Of a stretch of DNA of 64,000 nt, positions 1 through 8,303 are shown piece after piece. A program made the position numbers and the translations under genes. Numbering within the stretch: position 1 is the stretch's first letter; every line of letters starts with the position of its first letter. Origin of the DNA: an uncultured Bacteroidota bacterium (GTDB lineage Bacteria > Bacteroidota > Bacteroidia > Chitinophagales > Chitinophagaceae); contig CAIRYK010000046.1 of NCBI GenBank assembly GCA_903882805.1, positions 1 through 64,000 on the forward strand. The letters run 5' to 3'. The notes below the pieces were generated by a model. The model was not told the origin of the DNA. It did no database searches and saw nothing but the letters and a program-made list of their open reading frames with translations.

Positions 1-13
1 ATCACAATAAAAA

Positions 14-38
14 AAGCCAGCAAATTTGCTGGCTTTTT
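14..38 (-). terminator. Hairpin terminator behind tRNA-Asn
   Basis: A perfect 9-bp stem (GCCAGCAAA with TTTGCTGGC, positions 16-33) is flanked by an A-run and a T-run, so it can terminate in both directions. It lies just downstream of the minus-strand tRNA. Confidence 0.8.
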
Positions 39-43
39 GTCTG

Positions 44-117
44 CTCCCCCTTCAGGACTTGAACCTGAGACCCCATGATTAACAGTCATGTGCTCTAACC
101 AACTGAGCTAAGGAGGA
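44..117 (-). tRNA. tRNA-Asn (anticodon GTT)
   Basis: The reverse complement folds into a full cloverleaf. The acceptor TCCTCCT pairs with AGGGGGA, the D arm reads AGCTCAGTTGGTTAGAGC, the anticodon loop is CTGTTAA and the T loop is TTCAAGT. Anticodon GTT reads Asn codons. The 3' CCA is not encoded: after the discriminator base the genome reads CA then GAC. A terminator hairpin follows within 10 nt. Confidence 0.95.
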
Positions 118-140
118 TTGTTACGCCCCGTTTGGGATTG

Positions 141-170
141 CAAAAATAGGAAGAAATTCGTTCCTGCAAA
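141..170 (-). promoter_or_regulatory. Bacteroidota-type promoter for tRNA-Asn
   Basis: On the minus strand TTTG (170-167) is followed after 18 nt by TATTTTTG (148-141). This matches the Bacteroidota -33/-7 pattern TTTG-N~19-TAnnTTTG. The -7 element ends 24 nt before the tRNA 5' end. Confidence 0.6.
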
Positions 171-473
171 ATTATTTTTGTGGTTTTTTAAAGATATTTT
201 TTGTGTTTATTTGAAATTTTAATTTCGATTGAATATTCTAAAAAATCTAACAACTAATTTGCTGGTTTTTAGTGAGTTATGTATTGTTTCGCTTTTGTCT
301 GTTTTTTGTATTGGTCCAGATTATGGTAATTTATTTTTGTTGAGCCGCTGTAAAAGTAGGGTTGAGTTTGCCATTTTACCGCGAATGAAACAGATGTTTT
401 TGCGAAGACGAATATCCTGAGCGGTCCTGCAATTTGCAATTGGTACCCGTTGTTATGGTAATGGCAATTTTGG
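171..473. other. AT-rich intergenic stretch, no gene seen
   Basis: No convincing gene is present. A 63-codon frame at 229-420 on the plus strand has no recognisable domain, an unusual Cys/Arg-rich tail and no promoter, so I do not call it. Confidence 0.5.
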
Positions 474-704
474 TTAATCGTCGTTACCCTTGCTCCTTAT
501 TCGGCCCGCCGAAACTACCATCGCCACGCCGGCGAGGGCTATAATACCGCCTGCATAAGCCCACCAGCCTACCTGAGGTTGTTCTTTTTTTACTACTTTA
601 AAATCGCGCAAATCGAGCATTTTGTCATCTGAACTGTCATTGCAGCTGTTTACGAAAAAAGTAATAGTGCCGGCAAGTATTAATATCAATCCTACAAGAC
701 GCAT
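474..704 (-). CDS. Small membrane protein, two hydrophobic segments
   Basis: This 76-residue protein has a hydrophobic N-terminus (MRLVGLILILAG) that could be a signal or first membrane helix, then a short polar stretch (residues 20-45). A second hydrophobic segment (about 47-66) ends in a basic tail. The layout resembles small DUF3185-type membrane proteins, but I cannot assign a family. It stands alone, transcribed towards the tRNA. The conventional membrane-protein composition makes it more likely real than the neighbouring short frames. Function unknown. Confidence 0.6.
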   Translation of the reverse strand: MRLVGLILILAGTITFFVNSCNDSSDDKMLDLRDFKVVKKEQPQVGWWAYAGGIIALAGVAMVVSAGRIRSKGNDD

Positions 705-999
705 ATGGAGAGTATTTCAAGGTTTTGAAAGAATAATCATGCAAGATAGTTTGTAAATTTTTGTATCAAAACTCACATGATTAAAATAGGTTGTTAAAGA
801 TGTGTTTTTAACTCAAAATTTTACTTTCCCGGCAATAAATTCATTTTACTTGTTCAGATTTGGGTGATGGCTCAAAGCGCTGAAAAATAGTAGCAGGGCA
901 TTGAATTTGGGTGTGCCAACTGTGTTGCTCAATTATTGGCGCTAAAATTCGCCTACCGCCTTGCAAGATTATACTATCCTATGCCTGTTCGTATAACTA

Positions 1000-1148
1000 A
1001 TACCGTTTGGACATTAAAAATCGCCATGCGAAAATTGTTGCGACCCTACGGGGCGCAGCCTATAAATAATAAGTTACTCAACTACAAACCTGTAGCGCCT
1101 AACGGCGCAATGACATGCTTTGGCGCCGAATTTTAATCGATTTGGTAT
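1000..1148 (-). repeat. Dispersed ~150-bp extragenic repeat, copy 1
   Basis: The element starts ATACCGTTTGGAC and ends TCGATTTGGTAT, so its ends are imperfect inverted repeats beginning ATACC. Inside is a GCGCC-TAAC-GGCGC hairpin. It is inverted relative to copies at 21,928 and 39,327. It contains a plus-strand open frame (936-1136) that is not a gene. The upstream 705-999 stretch holds nothing I recognise. Confidence 0.85.
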
Positions 1149-1167
1149 AATAAGTAAAAGGTTGCCA

Positions 1168-1206
1168 TAAAAAAACTGCCTCCGGTAAAGAAGGCAGTTT
1201 TTAAAA
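1168..1206 (-). terminator. Terminator of the DUF2723 gene
   Basis: AAAAACTGCC pairs perfectly with GGCAGTTTTT across a 12-nt loop, with A/T runs on both sides. It lies 20 nt beyond the stop of the minus-strand gene at 1225. Confidence 0.8.
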
Positions 1207-1224
1207 AGTATTGATTTATTGTTG

Positions 1225-4200
1225 TTATTCCTCTTCAGCGGCGCCTTGTGGCATGCTGCGCGTGTTGAGCAGGTCCTTAACCTTAGGTCCTATTGTTTGT
1301 ATTTTCTCAAATATGCGCTTAGCAGTAACCGAGTCGCCCGCCTGATATGCAGTAGTGCTCAGGTTCTGCATAATCTGAAACTGTTGTTTCACCTCGTCAG
1401 CCATAGATCCACGGCCTTCGTCGTTCAGCGTAGCAATCCAGTTTACATATTGTTCTGCATTGCGCGTCAGCTTCATGCTCAGGCTATCGCCTTTGGCAAC
1501 CGCTCCTGCTCTGTAGTAGGCTGCCGCCATAAAGTAAGCAGTATAGTCGTATGCATAAGCATGCTCGCTTACATTAGCCATTACTTTGTCCAGTACCTGT
1601 ACTGCTTTGTCCTTTTTGCCTTCAGCCACCAGTTGGTTAGCCAGGAACGATGCATCCATACGATAAGTAACTAATTCGTGGCGGTTTGGCTCGTCAAAAT
1701 AAACGTCGTTTCTTTCGCTGCCACCCCACAGGTAGGTATCCATAAACAGTTTGTAACTTTTGTCTGTATTAATCGTACCCAGCACTTCTCTGTTCACCTT
1801 ACCAGCATCTGCATATTTGTAAGGCATCAGGCGGTATACATTACCTTCCATTTGCAGGTATTCGCCAGTTCCGCCATAGTCGCCCGATCTCAATCCTGCG
1901 TCAAAGTACAATGGACGTTTCCAACCTTCATTGGCTACAGCAGCTATGATATTCAATATAGCCAGATCGCTTTTTGAGGCTGCATTCTTAGGATAAGTAA
2001 ACTTCATGTCGGTAATCACTCTCGCTGTGTCTTCTGCTTTTACCAATCCTCTTGCCACCAGTTCCTCTTTAGAAGGAGATGGGGTAAAGAAGTTCTTGGC
2101 AGGTATGTAGTTTACCGGCTCAGAACCACGTGTCATACCCATATTAGCAGGGTCTTTGCTGATAATAAACTTGCAGATATCTGTCAGATTAAAATACTTA
2201 TCAGCAGGTAGCTGTGGGTTTTGGTTGTAGCCTATATAGTTGTGGTGGTCGCCAATATAATCATCTTTTTTCCAGATCATAGGCACGGCATCCGCATCAT
2301 TTATTTTGTAGTTCAGTTGGTCTATATACCAGTCTATACCCAAAAGGCTAGTATTGATAATACGCACATCTTTTCTGAAACCTTCAACCTCCTGTATATA
2401 CCACAACGGATATGTCTGGTTGTCGCCAAAAGTAAACAGCACGGCGTTTTTCTCGCAGCAAGATAGGGTGTTGTAAGCCACAGTGCGCGCCAGTGTTTTG
2501 TGCGATCTGTCGTGGTCGTCCCACTCTACAAAGCCCATCAATGCAGGCACTGCAGTAAGGCACAGCGCTATAGATACATATACCATTGCCGGGCTCGGGC
2601 TCAGGCTTTTCAGCCATTGGTATACCATGAGCACACCCAACCCTATCCATATTGTGAAGGTATACGTACAGCCTGCAAAGGCGTAGTCGCGTTCGCGGGG
2701 TTGCAGTGGAGGCATGTTAAGATATATGCCTATCGCGGCGCCAGTAAAGAAGAACAGGGTTAGTACAATAATACCATCTTGCTTGTTGCGTTTGAACTGG
2801 TATATGATACCAATAATACCCAATATCAGCGGCAGGAAGTATAATTTGTTGTGCGCGCCATTATCGCTGTAGCCGCTACCCATATTGTCTGTATTACCCA
2901 AACCTCTCATTTGGTCTACAATCGGAATACCCGATATCCAGTTGCCTCTCTGTGGGTCGCCCTGACCTTCAAAGTCGTTCTGACGGCCTGCAAAGTTCCA
3001 CATAAAGAAGCGCAGCCACATCCAGTTCATCTGGTAGCCTACAAAGTACTTCAGGTTGTCGGCGCTTGTTGGCTCGTCTTTAGGGCCAAGTCCCAGAAAG
3101 CTACGATAGTAGTTTACGTGGTTGGGGTCGTTGCCATCATATATTCTTGGGAAGAAGTGCGACTGATCGCCGCCATATACAGGCTCAAATTTGCGACCTA
3201 CCACGTCGTATTTGTCTTTGCCGTTTTCTTTTACCTGAGCATATATTTTACCTTTTTCATCAACCGATTCGTATTGGCTGGTGTAGTAAGGACCAAAAAG
3301 CAAAGGTTGCTGACCAAACTGCTCACGGTTTACATAGTCGAGGAATGTAATCGGGTTGTCGGGATTGGTCATATCTATAGGCACATCAGCGCGAGAGCGA
3401 ATGATTGCAGAGAAATAGCTTGAGTAACCGATTACGATGAAAATAACGCATAATACGCCGGTATGCATCACATAATATTTCTTGTTTTTAGCAAACAAAA
3501 GCAATGCAGCAAGCAGGCCAGCCAATAATAAAAGGAATATAATAGAGCCAGTGTCGAACGATGCGCCAAAGCTGTTAGTAAAGAAAATATCGAATTTGGA
3601 AGCTATGCGCGGGATATACTGAATAACGCCAAACTGAACGAACGCAAGCACTACGCAACCCATAACAAATGCAATCGCAGTGCCCATTGGGGTTGCTTTG
3701 TACCGACGGAAGTAATATACCATTGCCAATGCAGGTATGGTAAGTAAGTTCAAAAGGTGGACGCACACTGAAATACCCACCAGATAAGCTATCAATACCA
3801 GCCATCTGTCGGCATATTTATTATCTGCCACATGTTCCCATTTCAGGATAGCCCAAAAGGTAACGGCAGTAAAGAAAGACGACGTTGCATAAACCTCGGC
3901 CTCAACGGCAGAAAACCAGATACTGTCTGAAAAAGTGCAAGCCAGCGCTCCCACAAGGCCAGCGCCCATTATCTGAGCGACTTCGTTGCCTGTAGGTTCT
4001 GCTGTGTTCGGGGCAACCAGCTTTTTGGCAAAATGGGTGATGATCCAAAACAGGAACAGAATAGAAAGCGCCGTATTCAGCGCCGACAATGAGTTGATTG
4101 CCGCCGCTGCGTTCATAGACGGACCGCCAGTAGCAGTTTCACCGCCGGCAAACAGGGCAAATATGCGCTGAATCATTGCAAAGAAAGGCGCCCCAGGCGA

Positions 4201-4347
4201 GTGACCTACTTCCAGTTTGTAGGCGCAAGAAAGAAACTCGCCGCAATCCCAAAAACTGGTAGTGCGTTCCATTGTAAGCAGATAAACGATAAAAGCGATA
4301 GCTCCGGTAATCCAACCGACAAGGTTGTTGACTTTACGATAGTTCAT
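1225..4347 (-). CDS. DUF2723 membrane protein, putative O-mannosyltransferase-like (GT117)
   Basis: This 1,040-residue polytopic inner-membrane protein begins with the diagnostic DUF2723 segment. There is a first helix at residues 11-26, then TMERTTSFWDCGEFLSCAY and the HSPGAPFF motif. Many hydrophobic segments follow to about residue 610. After that comes a large periplasmic-type region ending in a helical, TPR-like part (about 890-1010). DUF2723 proteins are widespread in Bacteroidota and are classed with PMT-type glycosyltransferases acting on secreted proteins. The substrate cannot be told from sequence. It is monocistronic, with its own terminator. A TATTTTTG -7 element lies at 4376-4369, 22 nt before the start. 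Confidence 0.85.
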   Translation of the reverse strand: MNYRKVNNLVGWITGAIAFIVYLLTMERTTSFWDCGEFLSCAYKLEVGHSPGAPFFAMIQRIFALFAGGETATGGPSMNAAAAINSLSALNTALSILFLFWIITHFAKKLVAPNTAEPTGNEVAQIMGAGLVGALACTFSDSIWFSAVEAEVYATSSFFTAVTFWAILKWEHVADNKYADRWLVLIAYLVGISVCVHLLNLLTIPALAMVYYFRRYKATPMGTAIAFVMGCVVLAFVQFGVIQYIPRIASKFDIFFTNSFGASFDTGSIIFLLLLAGLLAALLLFAKNKKYYVMHTGVLCVIFIVIGYSSYFSAIIRSRADVPIDMTNPDNPITFLDYVNREQFGQQPLLFGPYYTSQYESVDEKGKIYAQVKENGKDKYDVVGRKFEPVYGGDQSHFFPRIYDGNDPNHVNYYRSFLGLGPKDEPTSADNLKYFVGYQMNWMWLRFFMWNFAGRQNDFEGQGDPQRGNWISGIPIVDQMRGLGNTDNMGSGYSDNGAHNKLYFLPLILGIIGIIYQFKRNKQDGIIVLTLFFFTGAAIGIYLNMPPLQPRERDYAFAGCTYTFTIWIGLGVLMVYQWLKSLSPSPAMVYVSIALCLTAVPALMGFVEWDDHDRSHKTLARTVAYNTLSCCEKNAVLFTFGDNQTYPLWYIQEVEGFRKDVRIINTSLLGIDWYIDQLNYKINDADAVPMIWKKDDYIGDHHNYIGYNQNPQLPADKYFNLTDICKFIISKDPANMGMTRGSEPVNYIPAKNFFTPSPSKEELVARGLVKAEDTARVITDMKFTYPKNAASKSDLAILNIIAAVANEGWKRPLYFDAGLRSGDYGGTGEYLQMEGNVYRLMPYKYADAGKVNREVLGTINTDKSYKLFMDTYLWGGSERNDVYFDEPNRHELVTYRMDASFLANQLVAEGKKDKAVQVLDKVMANVSEHAYAYDYTAYFMAAAYYRAGAVAKGDSLSMKLTRNAEQYVNWIATLNDEGRGSMADEVKQQFQIMQNLSTTAYQAGDSVTAKRIFEKIQTIGPKVKDLLNTRSMPQGAAEEE

Positions 4348-4368
4348 GTTATATTATTAGACAGGCGA

Positions 4369-4376
4369 CAAAAATA
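4369..4376 (-). promoter_or_regulatory. Probable -7 element of the DUF2723 gene
   Basis: On the minus strand the sequence is TATTTTTG, matching TAnnTTTG, 22 nt upstream of the start codon at 4347. No clear TTTG -33 partner is visible at the usual distance. Confidence 0.4.
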
Positions 4377-4623
4377 ACAAAAGTTGTCAGTTTGCCTGAT
4401 TTTTTTGATGTGAATAACGTTAATAATGGTTAATCGGTGGCAGATGCAAATAAATAAAATGCGCCCTTGGGCAGCCTTACAGCGCTTTATTTGGGCTACC
4501 TGTACTGCCAAACACTATTTGTCTAAGTAATGTAGTAGAAACTTCAGATCAGTAGGCTGCAACAACAATCATTGAAAAAATATTGTTTTCATTCCGTTGG
4601 TTGTTGCCGTAATTAGAATTTAT

Positions 4624-5061
4624 CTATATAAGAAGATTGCTGAGTGTTTTTATTTGAGTAGGATCGAGCGTAATGGCCAACTGAATTTCAGGGAATTTTT
4701 GTAGCTCTTTTATTATCCATTTCGCATCTTCTTCAGGTTTGGCAGTCTGCACGAGCCACAGATAATCTATTTTTTTAGTTTCTGGCAGCAAGCATGCAGC
4801 TCCGTCTTTTAGTTTATAGAGCAAGTATTTCTGGTGGCTGTTGGGTATCTGGTATTCGTATATGGGGAAATAGTTTTTTACACCGTTTTTATTTTCCATG
4901 CAAATATCGTGTTCAGGGTCGCGTATCAGGTTTATATCAAAGTGTTTATTCAGCATCCAGCAAAAACGGTAGCCGGGTTGCGCAGTAACAATACCTATTA
5001 GCGCAGACTCTTCAAAAAAATCTTCCTGCATTGCATTATTGTCCAATACTAATTTTGTCAT
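4624..5061 (-). CDS. IPExxxVDY family protein
   Basis: This 145-residue soluble protein carries LPETKKIDYLWLVQ at about residues 94-107. That is a variant of the IPExxxVDY signature which names a small Bacteroidota family of unknown function. It has an acidic N-terminal half, with the motif near the start of the C-terminal third, and the length is typical of the family. It is divergent from the SPFH gene at 5163 and shares a 100-bp promoter region with it. The biochemical role is unknown. Confidence 0.75.
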   Translation of the reverse strand: MTKLVLDNNAMQEDFFEESALIGIVTAQPGYRFCWMLNKHFDINLIRDPEHDICMENKNGVKNYFPIYEYQIPNSHQKYLLYKLKDGAACLLPETKKIDYLWLVQTAKPEEDAKWIIKELQKFPEIQLAITLDPTQIKTLSNLLI

Positions 5062-5162
5062 AAGCGGCGATTTTCTTCAAACGTCAAAAATAGCGGTCAA
5101 TTTTTGTTTTTGGTAAAAAAATATAGTTGTAGCCTGTAATATTCGGGTGAGGGCGTTATTTT

Positions 5163-6149
5163 ATGTTCGAAAATAATATTGTACTTTTCCATTCTAAACT
5201 ATTAGTTATGGGGTCTATAGGTGTAGTGTTTATATTGTTTATAGTAGCAATATTGGTCATGAGTTTTGTTACTGTTCAGCAAGGTACAGTAGCGGTTATC
5301 ACTGTTTTTGGTAAGTTCAGGCGCATTCTGCACCCCGGATTGAATTTTCGGATACCTGTTATCGAGCAGATATTCAAACGTATTTCCTACCAAAACAGGT
5401 CTATAGAACTCAAATTTCAGGCTATTTCGCAAGATCAGGCCAATGTGTACTTTACCGCCATGTTGCTGTACTCTGTGCTTAACGAGGAGAGCGCTACGAT
5501 AGAAAATGTGGCATTTAAGTTTGTAGACGAACGGAGTTTTATGCAAGCCCTTATACGGTCGGTGGAAGGAGCGGTGAGGGCTTTTGTGGCTACCAAGAAA
5601 CAATCTGAAATTTTGTTGTTGCGTACAGAAATCATACATCACGTAAAGGAGCAACTGGACATACAACTGGAAGGGTGGGGGTATCATCTAATGGACCTTC
5701 AGATCAACGATATCAACTTTGACGAGGACATACTTAAGTCAATGTCGCGAGTTGTAGCGTCAAACAATCTGAAAGCTGCAGCAGAAAATGAAGGTCAGGC
5801 ATTGCTGATTACCAAAACCAAGGCTGCTGAGGCTGAAGGAAACGCCATTAAAATATCGGCCGATGCCGAACGTACTGCTGCGCAGATGCGTGGTCAGGGC
5901 GTGGCGCTGTTTCGGGAGGAGGTGGCCCGCGGTATGGCATCGGCTGCAAAAGAAATGGAAAATGCAAATCTGGATGCGTCTTTCATCCTGTTTTCTATGT
6001 GGACCGACGCCATTAAGCACTTTGCCGAATATGGAAAAGGTAATACTATTTTTCTGGATGGGTCGGCCAATAATTACCAACGTACTATGCAGCAATTAAT
6101 GTCTACGCTGCAGGGCTTTGATCCAGAAAAAGAAAAAGAAAAATTATAA
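5163..6149 (+). CDS. SPFH/Band 7 (prohibitin-like) membrane protein
   Basis: This 328-residue protein has one N-terminal membrane helix (about 13-37) followed by a Band 7 core. The core contains VQQGTVAVITVFGKFRRILHPG (start of the domain) and the RSVEGAVRAFVATKK region. A long Ala/Glu-rich coiled coil follows (about 195-260), typical of oligomer-forming SPFH proteins such as stomatin and prohibitin. The family organises membrane microdomains or scaffolds proteases. No NfeD or protease partner is next to it. The downstream purA has its own promoter, so it is probably monocistronic. Confidence 0.85.
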   Translation: MFENNIVLFHSKLLVMGSIGVVFILFIVAILVMSFVTVQQGTVAVITVFGKFRRILHPGLNFRIPVIEQIFKRISYQNRSIELKFQAISQDQANVYFTAMLLYSVLNEESATIENVAFKFVDERSFMQALIRSVEGAVRAFVATKKQSEILLLRTEIIHHVKEQLDIQLEGWGYHLMDLQINDINFDEDILKSMSRVVASNNLKAAAENEGQALLITKTKAAEAEGNAIKISADAERTAAQMRGQGVALFREEVARGMASAAKEMENANLDASFILFSMWTDAIKHFAEYGKGNTIFLDGSANNYQRTMQQLMSTLQGFDPEKEKEKL

Positions 6150-6239
6150 GCTACCGGTCAGGAGTAATTATCTTTGGAGCTTGAAAAAAATGCAACAACC
6201 ATAAAGCGGCTGCCCCAGGGTTTTAATGTTTTATTGTTG

Positions 6240-6270
6240 TTTGGTTTTTATTTCAGGATGTTTACTTTTG
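6240..6270 (+). promoter_or_regulatory. Promoter of purA
   Basis: TTTG (6240-6243), a 19-nt spacer and TACTTTTG (6263-6270) form a near-perfect Bacteroidota promoter. The start codon follows 22 nt after the -7 element. Confidence 0.7.
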
Positions 6271-6292
6271 AATTTTAGTTAAAAGAAGTTTC

Positions 6293-7558
6293 ATGATAGA
6301 TGTTTTGTTGGGGTTGCAGTGGGGCGATGAGGGAAAGGGTAAGATAGTAGATTATCTAGCCCAGAAATACGATATTATAGCCAGGTTTCAGGGGGGGCCA
6401 AACGCTGGTCATACTCTGTATGTAGATGGTAATAAAGTGGTGTTGCACACCATTCCGTCGGGTGTTTTTCAGGAACACTGTCTGAACCTAATAGGTAACG
6501 GCGTTGTGATTGACCCTGTTACTTTGCAAAACGAAATCCAGAAAATACTGCCGCTTTGCCCATCGTTGCTGAGCCGTTTATTTGTGTCGCACAGAGCCCA
6601 TATTATTACCCCAACACACCGCGCGCTCGATGCTGCCTCTGAGCTGGCGAAGGGCGCAGACAAGATAGGCTCAACGCTCAAAGGCATCGGTCCGGCCTAT
6701 ATGGATAAAACCGGAAGAAACGGATTGCGCGTGGGTGATATAATGAGCCCTAATTTTAACGAGAAATACGAGAAACTTAAAAATAAACACTTGCAAATGC
6801 TTCGCCAGTACGATCAGGTTGTCGATTGGCAGGCGTGGGAAGAGCCCTTTCTTACGGCGGTAGAGCAGATGAGGCATTTACAAATAGTAAATGCAGAATA
6901 CTGGTTGGATAACCACCTGAATGCAGGCAAGAAAGTACTGGCTGAGGGTGCGCAGGGTAGTATGCTCGATATCGATTTTGGCACCTATCCATTCGTAACC
7001 TCATCTAATACCATAGCGGCAGGCGTATGCAGCGGCCTTGGTGTTGCGCCATCGCGTATAGGCGAGGTGTATGGCATCACAAAAGCATATTGTACACGTG
7101 TAGGCGGCGGACCATTCCCTACAGAACTGCACGACGAAACAGGCGCTGAGCTGAGGGCCGCAGGTAACGAGTTTGGCGCAACTACAGGTCGCCCACGCCG
7201 TTGCGGCTGGATTGACCTCGTGGCATTACGTTATTCGGTTATGCTAAGCGGCGTTACGCAGCTCATCATAACCAAAGCCGATGTGATGGATCAGTTCAAC
7301 CCTGTAAAAGCCGCGGTTGCTTATCTGGTCAATGGCGTTGAGACCAAAGAATTTCCTTACGATGTTTGCGATATGGAGATAACTCCAGTATATCAGTCGT
7401 TTGCCGGCTGGGACAAACCAGTTGCTGAATGCACCAGTTACGATGAGTTGCCACAGGTATTTAAAAATTATTGTCATTTTGTAGAACAGTACCTGCAAAC
7501 CAAGATAGCATACGTTTCTAACGGTACAGGGAGAGATCAACTGTTAGCTATTTCTTAA
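6293..7558 (+). CDS. purA: Adenylosuccinate synthase
   Basis: This enzyme joins IMP and aspartate using GTP to make adenylosuccinate, the first committed step from IMP to AMP. The 421-residue protein has the N-terminal GTP-binding loop GDEGKGK (about 11-17) and the GGPNAGHT motif (about 34-41). It also has GSTLKGIGPAY (IMP-binding loop), the nucleotide-contact region GVCSGLGVAPS and the TTGRPRRCGW segment. Length and motif order are those of a complete bacterial enzyme. It has its own promoter. The next gene begins 82 nt downstream in the same direction. Confidence 0.97.
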   Translation: MIDVLLGLQWGDEGKGKIVDYLAQKYDIIARFQGGPNAGHTLYVDGNKVVLHTIPSGVFQEHCLNLIGNGVVIDPVTLQNEIQKILPLCPSLLSRLFVSHRAHIITPTHRALDAASELAKGADKIGSTLKGIGPAYMDKTGRNGLRVGDIMSPNFNEKYEKLKNKHLQMLRQYDQVVDWQAWEEPFLTAVEQMRHLQIVNAEYWLDNHLNAGKKVLAEGAQGSMLDIDFGTYPFVTSSNTIAAGVCSGLGVAPSRIGEVYGITKAYCTRVGGGPFPTELHDETGAELRAAGNEFGATTGRPRRCGWIDLVALRYSVMLSGVTQLIITKADVMDQFNPVKAAVAYLVNGVETKEFPYDVCDMEITPVYQSFAGWDKPVAECTSYDELPQVFKNYCHFVEQYLQTKIAYVSNGTGRDQLLAIS

Positions 7559-7640
7559 AAAAAAATATATTTTTCTGAACAAAAAAAATTTGGCAATTTC
7601 ACCAAACTATTAAAATTTTACGGCATCAAGATTAAGAGTT

Positions 7641-8177
7641 ATGAAATCAAATACCGATAAAAAGACCGCGAGCAAAAAGAGCGCAACACCAAGCGCAAAA
7701 TCAACGCCTAAAAAAGCCGCTTCAAAAGCTAAGAAAGCAGATTTAGACGATGACGATGATTTGGATGAGGACATAGTTGCCCCTTCTAAAAAGTCTGTTG
7801 TTAAAAAATCGGCTACTGCAGCATCAAAGAAGAAAAAGGTGGATGATGACGATGATGACGACGATATTGATGAAACTCCAAAGAAGAAAACAGCATCGAA
7901 AAAAGCAGCTACCAAAAAAAGTAAGGTAGATGACGACGACGATGATGATGACGATGATCTGGATGATGATGACGATGATTTTAATAAAGCGGACGACGAC
8001 GATTTTGATCTGGACAAAGAATTTGAAGAATTTGATTTGCCAAAATCAAAGAGTAAAGCGCCGAAGAAAAAGTCATCAAAGTCTGATGATTTTGATGTAG
8101 ACGACGATTTTAAAGATCTCGGATTTTTCGCAGAAGGCGGCGGCGGTGGATTTGATGACGACGACGACGATTTTTAA
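7641..8177 (+). CDS. Lys/Asp block-copolymer low-complexity protein
   Basis: The 178-residue protein is built almost only from alternating basic blocks (KKTASKK, KKAATKK) and acidic blocks of 4-10 aspartates. It ends in a Gly/Phe/Asp tail (about 160-178, FAEGGGGGFDDDDDDF). The basic half resembles Bacteroidota histone-H1-like proteins, while the acidic tracts would make it intrinsically disordered. No catalytic domain is visible. It sits between purA and pabB. A strong hairpin 74 nt after its stop probably terminates its mRNA. A nucleic-acid-binding or condensate role is only a guess. Confidence 0.7.
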   Translation: MKSNTDKKTASKKSATPSAKSTPKKAASKAKKADLDDDDDLDEDIVAPSKKSVVKKSATAASKKKKVDDDDDDDDIDETPKKKTASKKAATKKSKVDDDDDDDDDDLDDDDDDFNKADDDDFDLDKEFEEFDLPKSKSKAPKKKSSKSDDFDVDDDFKDLGFFAEGGGGGFDDDDDDF

Positions 8178-8250
8178 TTAAACAACCTTGCAGGCTTTTG
8201 CAAAGACATAATAAAAGTTTCGCCCTTGCAGCAGTGCAGGTAAATGAAAT

Positions 8251-8303
8251 AAAAACAAGGATGCTGAATTGGGCTAAACAATTCAGCATCCTTGTTTTTT
8301 TAG
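8251..8303 (+). terminator. Perfect 20-bp hairpin overlapping the pabB start codon
   Basis: Positions 8251-8270 pair perfectly with 8280-8299 across a 9-nt loop, followed by further Ts. It has the form of an intrinsic terminator for the upstream Lys/Asp gene. Yet the ATG at 8261, the best start of pabB, lies inside the left arm, and the right arm encodes residues 8-13 of PabB. Confidence 0.75.

Noticed and set aside
229-420. 63-codon open frame near the left end
   Set aside because: No promoter, no family resemblance and an odd Arg/Cys composition; likely chance.
936-1136. 66-codon open frame
   Set aside because: It lies almost entirely in a dispersed extragenic repeat and is not conserved in the other copies.
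1219-3423. Several plus-strand frames of up to 190 codons
   Set aside because: They are shadows of the 1,040-residue membrane protein on the other strand.
7610-8017. Ser-rich minus-strand frame
   Set aside because: It is the complement of the Lys/Asp codons of the plus-strand protein and has no independent support.
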